The translations under genes and the position numbers were made by a program. From Paraburkholderia caledonica NBRC 102488 (GTDB taxonomy: Bacteria > Pseudomonadota > Gammaproteobacteria > Burkholderiales > Burkholderiaceae), in NCBI RefSeq assembly GCF_000685095.1, contig NZ_BAYE01000008.1, forward strand, positions 186,001 to 250,000: a DNA stretch of 64,000 nt. Direction: 5' to 3'. Under the pieces are notes generated by a model that had not been told where the DNA came from, made no database searches, and saw only the letters and a list, made by a program, of their open reading frames with translations. Positions 45,206 to 55,091 of this stretch are shown here, piece by piece. The first letter of the stretch is position 1. Each line of letters starts with the position of its first letter.

Positions 45206-45217
45206 GGACTTTGGTCC
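45206..45217. promoter_or_regulatory. Perfect GGAC-N4-GTCC dyad in a divergent promoter region
   Basis: GGACTTTGGTCC, with 16 bases identical to the 35750 site. It lies between the BON gene (minus) and the DUF2092 gene (plus) in the 356-base stretch 45015-45370, which also has an AT-rich segment at about 45290-45320 suitable for a promoter. Confidence 0.55.
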
Positions 45218-45370
45218 GATGGGTGGCAAGCCTGATCTTCTGAAAGAGAGCGCGTTCGAGCACTCTCCGATAGTTCTGCACTCCTCACATAGTAAAATTG
45301 TTTTAATACACTATTCTCTAAAAAGGCTGGACAGGGATGAAGAAGTGTTCGAGCACAAGGAGTAAATAAA

Positions 45371-46225
45371 TTGGTTACTAACATATTGCGCCGAGCGTCC
45401 AGGGCTACCTGGATATCTGTTTTACTGCTCACCGCCGCTCCTCACGCCTACCCTGCCTCCGATCAGAAAGAGCCACCGGTCCGTGCTGCGCGAGTTGAGC
45501 CCGAAACCGCCTCACAAGCCCAGGCTCATACGATTCTGATGAAAATGGCGGAATTCCTTGGCGGAACGCAGAGCTTTCGTGTCGGTGTGCGTAGCGGGTA
45601 CGACGCTGTGCAGCCGTCCGGGCAAAAAATCGAATTCGGCGAATACCGCACCGTTACATTGAGCCGGCCCGATCGCATGCGCGTGGAAAGCGAACGCAGC
45701 GATGGCGCAAAAACGCTCGTTGTACTCACCGGGAAAGAGATCGTTCTGGTCGATCTCGCCAGCAAAGTCTATGCGACGGCGCCGCAACCAGGCACGCTGG
45801 ACGAGAGCATCGTGTATTTCGTCAAGGATCTCGGCATGCGCCTGCCGCTCGCGGCGCTCCTGTTGAACGGGCTGCCTGAAGAATTGCAAGCCCGGGTACG
45901 GTCGGTGGACTATGTGGAGAAGACGAGTATCTACGGCGCCGCGTCCTATCATCTAGCCGCGCGTACCGACACGGTGGATTTTCAGGTGTGGGTTGCAGAG
46001 GGCGATAAGCCTTTGTTGCAGCGGATCGTACTGACGTACAAAAAGGCGGTGGGCCAGCCTCAGTTCTGGGCGGAATTTGTCGACTGGAATCTTGCGCCGC
46101 AGCTCAACGATGCGACGTTCTCGGCACAGATTCCCGATGGCCTGCAGAAGGTCGCGTTCGCAGCGCAGCTTCCGCGCGCATCGCCCCCGGCTCGCCAGTC
46201 GTCTGCGAAGAATGGAGCCAAATGA
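45371..46225 (+). CDS. DUF2092 periplasmic protein
   Basis: 284 residues from a TTG at 45371 with AAGGAG 10 bases upstream. Signal peptide ASRATWISVLLLTAAPHAYP, then ASDQ. The DUF2092 pattern is clear: ILMKMAEFLGGTQSFRVGVR, GYDAVQPSGQKIEFGEYRTV, RPDRMRVESERSDG and WVAEGDKPLLQRIVLTYK. The fold is LolA/LppX-like, so lipid or lipoprotein handling in the periplasm is likely. Its stop overlaps the start of the next gene (ATGA), so the two act together. Confidence 0.8.
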   Translation: MVTNILRRASRATWISVLLLTAAPHAYPASDQKEPPVRAARVEPETASQAQAHTILMKMAEFLGGTQSFRVGVRSGYDAVQPSGQKIEFGEYRTVTLSRPDRMRVESERSDGAKTLVVLTGKEIVLVDLASKVYATAPQPGTLDESIVYFVKDLGMRLPLAALLLNGLPEELQARVRSVDYVEKTSIYGAASYHLAARTDTVDFQVWVAEGDKPLLQRIVLTYKKAVGQPQFWAEFVDWNLAPQLNDATFSAQIPDGLQKVAFAAQLPRASPPARQSSAKNGAK

Positions 46226-47058
46226 TGAAAACAGGACCGTGGGGCCGTGCCGTTAAGACATTGGTCGCCGCTGTACTCGCGCTGGGGCTGATCAACCAGG
46301 CGGATGCACGAGGTGAGAGAGGTGGTGGCGGTGGTGGCGGTGGTGGCGCCCGTGGCGGTGGCGGCGAAGGAGGCTATTCGCGTGGCGGGGCAGCATCGGC
46401 TGGAGGGCTCTCATCCGGCAGCACAACCGCTGCGCAAGGCCGTTCACGATCTGGCGGCGGCCAGCAGGGAACAGCCCAACAGAGGCAGGCCTCACGACAA
46501 GGCAGCGCAGCTGCAACTTCAAGTGCGAATCAGAGTGCGCGCCAAAGTTCGGCGAGTTCCATGCAGGCAACCTCCGGCCAGAACCAGGTGAACCGACAGC
46601 AGAGCATGAGCGAGAACCAGGGCCAGCGCCAAGCTACGTCGAGCCAGAATCAGAGCACGCGACAGACCGCGGCCGCTCAATCAAGTAGCGAAAACCAGAG
46701 CGCGCGTCAATCCACCGCGAAGGAGATGCAAAACACGCGTGCTACGAACGTGACCAACGTGCAGAACAACTACTCGGGCGGGTGCCACGACTGCAATTCG
46801 GATTGGGACGGCGGTTCTGCGGCGGTTGGATTTGTGGCCGGGGCAATGGTCGTCGGTGCGGCTGCTGCCGCAACCACACCACCACCCGCAACCACCACCG
46901 TCGTCGCTGCGCCTGCGCCTGTCGCGCCGCCGTGCAATGTCGCCCCCATCGCCGTTCAAGACGTGCCGTACTATAAGTGCGGCGCGACTTGGTACGCGAC
47001 GGGATACGGGAGCGGCGGAGTGGTATACACGCAAGTTCCGCCACCGCCCGGATATTGA
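46222..47058 (+). CDS. Secreted Gln/Ser-rich low-complexity protein
   Basis: 278 residues, ATGATG at 46222 within the end of the DUF2092 gene. Signal peptide RAVKTLVAAVLALGLINQAD, cleaved after ADA. Then a Gly run (RGGGGGGGGGARGGGGEGG), about 110 residues of near-repeats of the form S-x-N-Q-S-x-R-Q-x-S/T-A (SENQGQRQATSSQNQSTRQT), a cysteine pair (NNYSGGCHDCNSDWDGG), a hydrophobic stretch (AAVGFVAGAMVVGAAAAATT) and a C-terminal domain with VQDVPYYKCGATWYATGYGS and a Pro-rich end. Probably a surface or adhesin-like protein handled by DUF2092. Confidence 0.65.
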   Translation: MMKTGPWGRAVKTLVAAVLALGLINQADARGERGGGGGGGGGARGGGGEGGYSRGGAASAGGLSSGSTTAAQGRSRSGGGQQGTAQQRQASRQGSAAATSSANQSARQSSASSMQATSGQNQVNRQQSMSENQGQRQATSSQNQSTRQTAAAQSSSENQSARQSTAKEMQNTRATNVTNVQNNYSGGCHDCNSDWDGGSAAVGFVAGAMVVGAAAAATTPPPATTTVVAAPAPVAPPCNVAPIAVQDVPYYKCGATWYATGYGSGGVVYTQVPPPPGY

Positions 47059-47059
47059 T

Positions 47060-48227
47060 CGCGGTCGCCTCGTGGCATGGCCGGCGGTTGACCGTTAGCT
47101 GGAGCGGAGCCGACGCTCGAATGCCAGCAGGAAAGCATGGACGAACGTGCCGCCTGCAGCCCGGAACAAGACTGCCCACTCACCGCGAACTCGCCGCGCG
47201 CGAAGGCATGCGTTGGTAACGGCCACGCGTCTACACCGAGCTTCAGTCGATGGGCCTCGTGAGCGGCGAAACGGGGCGCGGCACGTTCGTGAAAGAGCCG
47301 CTGCCCCGCTGCGAAGGGATCGACTTGCATGCGTGGAACGCCGACACCGTCGATCTGAGCTTCAACTATCCGGCGCGTGCCGATCAGGTTGCTTCGTTCA
47401 GGACGGCACTGCGCGACCTCGCAGGCGCCGGCGACCTGGCGGCGCTGCTGCGCTACCAGCCCCACGGCGGCCGCGAGCACCAACGCGCGAGCATCGCACG
47501 CCATCTCGCCGGAGCGGGACTGAGCGCCACGCCCGACACCGTCCTGCTCGTCAGCGGCGCACAGCAATTGGACTGGCGACGACCACACTGGCGTTGCTGG
47601 AGCCCGGCGACGTCGTGGCCGTGGACTCGCTGACCTATCCGGGATTCAAACTGGCCGCCGAGATCAATCGGCTGGAGCTCGTCGCGGTCCCGGCGGCGGG
47701 AAACGGTCCGGACCTCGACGCGCTGGCGGCGCTTTGCAAGCGTCGGCGTGTACGCGCTGTCTACACGATGCCGACGCTGCACAACCCGCTCGGCTGGGTG
47801 ATGAGTTGGACGCGCCGGCGTGAGCTGGTCGCTATTGCGCGCCGGCACGGACTACTGATCATTGAGGACGCCGCTTACGCGTTCCTTGTCGAAAACGCGC
47901 CACCGCCGCTGGCATCGCTCGCGCCTGAGTTGACCGTCTACGTGTCGAGCCTGTCGAAAAGCGTCGCGACCGGGCTTCGTGTCGGCTTCATTCATGCACC
48001 GGCCCGCTTCGTTCCGAAGCTCGAACGCACCGACTGGCCATCGCCTGGCGCACCGCGGCGTCGCGGCGTTTGTCGGCCGCGAACAGGTCGGCCGTGCCGT
48101 CTTCGAGCCAGCCGCATGCGATCGCCGTGAGGGTCGCCGGCGTGTTCCAGGTGGTTGCCCGGATGGAACGACGCTCGAGCAGTCGCTGCAGACGGTTGCA
48201 CGGGTCATCGCCGATCAGACCTACTGA
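47060..48227 (+). pseudogene. MocR/PdxR-type regulator pseudogene with an inverted internal segment
   Basis: The pieces occur in order on the plus strand. There is a damaged GntR HTH (LQPGTRLPTHRELAAREG, then a TAA where VTATR is expected, then VYTELQSMGLVSGETGRGTF). The aminotransferase start follows (DLSFNYPARADQVASF, LLRYQPHGGREHQRASIARH, LLVSGAQQ), with a frameshift near 47570. After it come TTTLALLEPGDVVAVDSLTY, YTMPTLHNPLGW and SSLSKSVATGLRVGFIHAPA to FVPKLER (48027). The next family block, IRATTWNTPATLTAIACGWL to DAAVRQAMASR, is found only on the minus strand (about 48165-48030). The true C-terminus LEQSLQTVARVIADQTY resumes on the plus strand (48174-48227). Confidence 0.8.
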
Positions 48228-48253
48228 TCGACGACAGTGGGACGCCGCGCTCG

Positions 48254-48328
48254 TCATCCCAGCGCGGCCGATCGCGCGTTGCGGCGTACTGCCTGTGGCG
48301 GGTGCCCGAACTCCCGGGTAAACGCATC
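48254..48328 (-). pseudogene. C-terminal remnant of a GlxA/AraC-type regulator
   Basis: The minus strand reads DAFTREFGHPPQAVRRNARS, then AALG and a TGA at 48254. This is the end of an AraC HTH domain and matches the intact GlxA regulator end at 16149 (REAFIRGFGVPPQAVRREVR). No upstream part of the gene is present; the abm-type promoter begins 12 bases away. Confidence 0.6.
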
Positions 48329-48339
48329 CGTACATTTGC

Positions 48340-48368
48340 TTGACACCTAAACTATCTAGGCCTAAATT
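48340..48368 (+). promoter_or_regulatory. Sigma-70-type promoter of the 2-aminobenzoyl-CoA operon
   Basis: TTGACA at 48340-48345, a 17-base spacer and TAAATT at 48363-48368, 33 bases upstream of the first start. The spacer end holds the palindrome TAGGCCTA (48357-48364), overlapping the -10 box, a natural place for the operon's own MarR regulator to bind. Confidence 0.65.
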
Positions 48369-48401
48369 AACTCCACGAGCAAGTTCACAGTGGGGAGCAG
48401 C

Positions 48402-50770
<2,369 letters not shown>

Positions 50771-50774
<4 letters not shown>

Positions 50775-51544
50775 ACTCGATTCAATCTACCCTTGCGGGA
50801 CAACATGCCGTTGTTACTGGTGGCGGAAGCGGCATCGGCGCGGCCATTGCGGAAGCGCTGCTGCACGCCGGCGCGCGCGTTACGCTGATGGGCCGCAATC
50901 CGGAGCGGCTGGAGGCTCAGCGTGAAAAATGCCGCGCATGGGGCGACGTTGCATGCATTACCGTCGATGTCACGCAAGAAGAGTCCGTTGCAAAAGCGTT
51001 CAACGAAGCTGGCGCCGTCGACATACTCATCAACAACGCAGGGCAGGCACAGGCCGCGCCGTTCACGCATACCGACATGCCGCTATGGCAGCGCATGCTC
51101 GACGTGAACCTCACCGGCGTTTTCCTTGGCACGCGCGCCGTGCTGCCGGGCATGCTCGAACGCAGACATGGGCGCATCGTCAACGTGGCGAGTACGGCGG
51201 GACAAATTGGCTACGCGTATGTCGCCGCATATTGCGCGGCGAAGCACGGCGTGATCGGTCTCACGCGCTCTCTCGCGCTCGAAGTTGCCACGAAAGGCGT
51301 GACGGTCAACGCCGTTTGCCCCGGCTACACCGAGACCGATCTGCTGCACGCGTCGCTGCAGCAGATCACCAGCAAGACGTCGCGCACGCAGGAGCAGGCT
51401 CGCGAAAGCCTGCTTCGCTCGAATCCGCAACATCGCTTCGTGAGTCCGGAACAGGTTGCGAATGCCGTGCTGTGGCTGTGTCAACCGGGTTCCGATGCAA
51501 TCACGGGGCAATCCGTTTCCATCTCCGGTGGAGAAGTAATGTGA
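50771..51544 (+). CDS. Short-chain dehydrogenase of the 2-aminobenzoyl-CoA operon
   Basis: 257 residues from a GTG at 50771 overlapping the stop of the fusion gene; RBS AAGGA. Cofactor motif TGGGSGIG, NNAGQAQAAPF, catalytic YCAAKHG and C-terminal GQSVSISGGEVM. Sequence type is that of 3-hydroxyacyl-CoA dehydrogenase/FabG-like SDRs, in keeping with a beta-oxidation-like step after ring reduction. Stop and next start overlap (GTGA). Confidence 0.85.
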
Positions 51545-52113
51545 CCAGGCCAGCCAACGTCAAGAAGATTGCAGCAAGCGATGCAAAGGCAGCAGAAACG
51601 AAAGCGCACCGCAAAGGCGTTGCGAAGCCTGCGGAGAACGTCGTGGATCTGGAGATGAGCACCGGCGCGGACAGCCACATGGGTTTGCGCTTGTGGCTGC
51701 GCATGTTGACCACAACGAACCTCGTGCAGGCCGAATTGCGCAAACGTCTGCGTAACGAATTCGACACTACGTTGCCGCGTTTCGACCTGATGGCCCAGCT
51801 CGAACGTCATCCAGAAGGACTCAAGATGACGGAACTGTCCCGACGTCTGATGGTGACGGGCGGCAACGTGACCGGCATTACTGATCAGCTGGAGAAAGAA
51901 GGTTTGGTTTCTCGCGATACCGACCCTAACGACCGCCGCTCAATTAGCGTATGCCTTACTCCCGCAGGCCGCAAAGCGTTCGACAGAATGGCGGTCGCGC
52001 ATGAGCAATGGGTCGTTGAATTATTTGGCGGACTCAGTCTTGAGGAAAAGTCGCGCACGCACCAGCGGCTCGGCAAATTGAAGAAACATCTACTGGACAG
52101 TTTGAAAGACTAA
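51541..52113 (+). CDS. MarR-family regulator of the 2-aminobenzoyl-CoA operon
   Basis: 190 residues from a GTG at 51541. About 45 basic, Lys/Ala-rich residues precede the MarR domain (RLWLRMLTTTNLVQAELRKR, LKMTELSRRLMVTGGNVTGI, LEKEGLVSRDTDPNDRRSIS). The winged-HTH recognition helix and the D-x-R-S/D wing are intact. Being inside the operon suggests autoregulation; CoA thioesters of aromatic acids are typical ligands for MarR proteins in such clusters. The palindrome in the promoter is the candidate operator. Confidence 0.85.
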   Translation: MTRPANVKKIAASDAKAAETKAHRKGVAKPAENVVDLEMSTGADSHMGLRLWLRMLTTTNLVQAELRKRLRNEFDTTLPRFDLMAQLERHPEGLKMTELSRRLMVTGGNVTGITDQLEKEGLVSRDTDPNDRRSISVCLTPAGRKAFDRMAVAHEQWVVELFGGLSLEEKSRTHQRLGKLKKHLLDSLKD

Positions 52114-52137
52114 CGCCCAGCGACAGGAGACACGAAC

Positions 52138-52989
52138 ATGCCACATTCAAACGCCGACGCGCTGTTGGCCGGTAATCGCCTGACACTCGCAGGTTACGAA
52201 GCGCAGCACTTCGGCTGGTCGGTCGCGAACAAAGTCGCGACCATTACGTTGAACCGGCCGGAGCGCAAAAATCCGCTCACTTTCGAATCGTATGCCGAGC
52301 TGCGGGATCTGTTTCGCCAGCTCACGTATGCGAGCGATGTGAAGGCCGTTGTGATCCACGGCGCGGGCGAAAACTTCTGCTCGGGCGGTGACGTGCACGA
52401 CATCATCGCGCCGCTGATCGACCTGCCGATGCCTGAACTGCTCCTCTTCACACGCATGACGGGCGACCTCGTCAAAGCCATGCGCCATTGTCCACAGCCG
52501 GTGATTGCAGCGGTCGACGGCGTATGTGCCGGCGCGGGCGCGATTCTCGCGATGGCCTCGGACATGCGTCTCGGCACTGCACGCAGCAAGCTCGCGTTTT
52601 TGTTTTCGCGCGTCGGCCTGGCGGGTTGCGATATGGGCGCGTGCTCGATCCTGCCGCGCATCATTGGTCAAGGGCGTGCCGCCGAACTGCTCTTCACGGG
52701 GCGCTCCGCCAGCGGCGACGAAGGCTACGCATGGGGCTTCTATAACCGGCTTTGCGAGCCTTCTGCACTTCTTGAGGACGCGCAACAGCTTGCTGCGGAT
52801 CTCGCCTCTGGCCCGACATTCGCGCACGGCATCACTAAGAAGATGCTGCACCAGGAATGGAGCATGAGCATCGACGAAGCGATTGAATCCGAAGCACAGG
52901 CTCAAGCTGTTTGCATGAGTACTCGCGATTTCGGGCGCGCTTATCAGGCGTTCGCCGCGAAGTCGCGCCCCGTGTTCGAGGGAGACTGA
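52138..52989 (+). CDS. Enoyl-CoA hydratase family protein
   Basis: 283 residues, RBS CAGGAGA. Crotonase motifs: VVIHGAGENFCSGGDVHDII (oxyanion loop 1, about 82-101) and IAAVDGVCAGAGAILAMASD (loop 2, about 125-144), with GVGLAGCDMGACSILPRI-like C-part (RVGLAGCDMGA). The catalytic Glu of standard hydratases is not evident at either usual site (GAGAILA; CDMGACS), so isomerase, hydratase or ring hydrolase activity are all open. It acts in the beta-oxidation-like part of the pathway. Confidence 0.82.
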   Translation: MPHSNADALLAGNRLTLAGYEAQHFGWSVANKVATITLNRPERKNPLTFESYAELRDLFRQLTYASDVKAVVIHGAGENFCSGGDVHDIIAPLIDLPMPELLLFTRMTGDLVKAMRHCPQPVIAAVDGVCAGAGAILAMASDMRLGTARSKLAFLFSRVGLAGCDMGACSILPRIIGQGRAAELLFTGRSASGDEGYAWGFYNRLCEPSALLEDAQQLAADLASGPTFAHGITKKMLHQEWSMSIDEAIESEAQAQAVCMSTRDFGRAYQAFAAKSRPVFEGD

Positions 52990-52990
52990 G

Positions 52991-54199
52991 GTGAGCGCAG
53001 AAAGAGACGTTGATCTGCACAGTGCGCTCGCGTGGCCTTTTTTCGAGCCACGTCATCGCGAACTGGCTGCCCGTATCGAAGCATGGTGCCGCTCGAATTT
53101 GTCGCATGTCGAACACGGCGATGTCGATTCGACCTGTCGCCAACTGGTGCGCGAACTCGGCGCTGCCGGCTGGTTGAAATATGGTGTGGGTGGCGTGGCC
53201 TACGGCGGCCACGGTGACACGATCGACACGCGCGCCGTCTGTCTGCTGCGCGAAACGCTCGCCAGGCATTCGGGCCTCGCCGACTTCGCTCTCGCGATGC
53301 AAGGGCTTGGCTCCGGCGCGATCTCGCTCGGCGGCACGCACGAACAGAAAACGCGCTACTTGCCGCGCGTCGCAAACGGCACCGCGATTGCGGCGTTCGC
53401 GTTGTCGGAACCGGAAGCCGGATCGGACGTTGCGGCAATGTCGCTCGCTGCACGCGAAGACGGTGACGCCTACGTGCTCGACGGCGACAAAACATGGATC
53501 TCGAACGGTGGCATCGCCGATTTCTATGTGGTCTTTGCGCGCACCGGAGAAGCGCCCGGCGCACGCGGCATCAGCGCGTTCATTGTCGATGCGGATACGC
53601 CGGGACTGGAAATCGCCGAACGCATCGACGTGATCGCGCCGCATCCGCTGGCGCGCCTACACTTCGCGGGCGCGCGCGTGCCGCGCAGCCAGATGCTCGG
53701 CGCACCCGGCGAAGGCTTCAAGCTCGCAATGCGCACGCTCGACATATTCCGCACGTCCGTGGCGGCTGCCTCGCTCGGCTTCGCACGACATGCGATGGCC
53801 GAAGGACTGACGCGGGCCGCATCGCGCAAGATGTTCGGCCAGACCTTGAGCGATTTTCAACTGACGCAAGCGAAGCTCGCACAAATGGCGTTGACCATAG
53901 ATAGCAGTGCGCTGCTCGTGTATCGCGCGGCATGGTTGCGCGACCAGGGTGAAAGCGTGACTCGCGAAGCAGCCATGGCCAAGTGGCACGCGAGCGAAGG
54001 CGCACAGCAGGTGATCGACGCCGCCGTTCAGCTTTACGGCGGCATGGGTGTGCAAAGCGGCGTCGCGGTCGAAGTGCTGTACCGCGAGATTCGTGCACTG
54101 CGCATTTACGAAGGTGCGACGGAAGTGCAGCAATTGATAGTGGGCCGCGATCTGTTGAAAGAGCATGCGGCGACAAGTTCTGGAGAACGCGCGAAATGA
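52991..54199 (+). CDS. Acyl-CoA dehydrogenase family protein
   Basis: 402 residues from a GTG at 52991, one base after the preceding stop. Typical motifs: AFALSEPEAGSDVAAMS (about 136-152), TWISNGGIADFYVVFART, and the C-terminal half KMFGQTLSDFQLTQAKLAQM and QLYGGMGVQSGVAVEVLYRE IRALRIYEGATE. A catalytic Glu position is consistent with IYEGATE. FAD-dependent, cytoplasmic. In this operon it probably oxidises an alicyclic CoA ester. The next start overlaps (ATGA). Confidence 0.87.
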   Translation: MSAERDVDLHSALAWPFFEPRHRELAARIEAWCRSNLSHVEHGDVDSTCRQLVRELGAAGWLKYGVGGVAYGGHGDTIDTRAVCLLRETLARHSGLADFALAMQGLGSGAISLGGTHEQKTRYLPRVANGTAIAAFALSEPEAGSDVAAMSLAAREDGDAYVLDGDKTWISNGGIADFYVVFARTGEAPGARGISAFIVDADTPGLEIAERIDVIAPHPLARLHFAGARVPRSQMLGAPGEGFKLAMRTLDIFRTSVAAASLGFARHAMAEGLTRAASRKMFGQTLSDFQLTQAKLAQMALTIDSSALLVYRAAWLRDQGESVTREAAMAKWHASEGAQQVIDAAVQLYGGMGVQSGVAVEVLYREIRALRIYEGATEVQQLIVGRDLLKEHAATSSGERAK

Positions 54200-54639
54200 C
54201 CACGCACTTCGAACGGCCCGTGCGTATTCGCTTCTCGCACTGCGACCCCGCGGGCATCGTGTTCTTTCCGCAATATCTGGTGATGACCAATGCCCTTGTT
54301 GAGGACTGGTTCAACGAGGGTTTGCACGTCGACTATGCGCAGATGATCGGCCAGCGCCGCCTCGGCCTGCCGATCGTCAAACTGGACTGCGAGTTTTCGC
54401 GCCCGAGCCAGATGGGCGAAACAATCATGCTGACGCTAACCGTTGCCGCAATCGGACGGCGCTCGATCACCATCGATATTCTCGGTCACTGCAACGGCGA
54501 GGCGCGGTTTAGAGCAAAGCAGGTGCTCGTAACAACCTCGCTGGAAAGCGGCCGCTCGATCGACATTCCCACCGACATCGCCGGCTCACTGGCGAAGTTT
54601 GCCCCACAGCCTGAACTCAGCGAGGCGCAACGCACATGA
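54196..54639 (+). CDS. 4-Hydroxybenzoyl-CoA-type thioesterase
   Basis: 147 residues from the ATG at 54196, overlapping the preceding stop. Hot-dog-fold signature RIRFSHCDPAGIVFFPQYL with the catalytic Asp17 (DPAG), as in Pseudomonas 4-HBA-CoA thioesterase. It may release CoA from the product or rescue CoA trapped in dead-end aromatic thioesters. Overlaps the RidA start (ATGA). Confidence 0.86.
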   Translation: MTTHFERPVRIRFSHCDPAGIVFFPQYLVMTNALVEDWFNEGLHVDYAQMIGQRRLGLPIVKLDCEFSRPSQMGETIMLTLTVAAIGRRSITIDILGHCNGEARFRAKQVLVTTSLESGRSIDIPTDIAGSLAKFAPQPELSEAQRT

Positions 54640-55031
54640 AAAAAGCTCTTCTTCCCGCCGGCTGGGTCAAGCCGCGCGGTTATGCGAATGGCGTCGCGGC
54701 AGTCGGCACGCAAGTTTTCATTGCAGGCCAGATCGGCTGGAATGAAGAAGCGCGCTTTCAAACCTCGGACTTCGCGGGCCAAGCTATTCAGGCGCTCAAG
54801 AATGTACTGGCCGTGCTGCACGAAGCGGGCGGCAAGCCCAAGCATCTCGTGCGCCTGACGTGGTACGTCACGGATAAGCGCGAGTACCTCGCGTCGTTAA
54901 AGGAGATAGGCCGTGCGTTTCGCGAGTTGATCGGCGACTACGACATCGCAATGAGTGCGGTGCAAGTGGTCGCGCTGATCGAAGACGAAGCCAAGGTCGA
55001 AATCGAAGCGACCGCCGTCATTCCGCAGTAA
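54636..55031 (+). CDS. RidA-family protein (enamine/imine deaminase)
   Basis: 131 residues from the ATG at 54636, overlapping the preceding stop. RidA fold: GYANGVAAVGTQVFIAGQIG, TSDFAGQAIQALKNVLAVLH, VRLTWYVTDKREYLASLKEI and KVEIEATAVIP. The canonical Arg of active RidA (R-x-x-x-Q in the C-part) is replaced: the region reads MSAVQVVALIEDEAKVE, so it is an Rid-subfamily member and deaminase activity is not certain. Rid proteins hydrolyse reactive enamines. The expected product of the first enzyme is an enamine, so a pathway role is attractive. Confidence 0.82.
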   Translation: MKKALLPAGWVKPRGYANGVAAVGTQVFIAGQIGWNEEARFQTSDFAGQAIQALKNVLAVLHEAGGKPKHLVRLTWYVTDKREYLASLKEIGRAFRELIGDYDIAMSAVQVVALIEDEAKVEIEATAVIPQ

Positions 55032-55091
55032 GGACACGCAGCCCTCGTCAACTGAAGCGCATAGAGCCGGCTTGAAACCGGGGAGACCACG

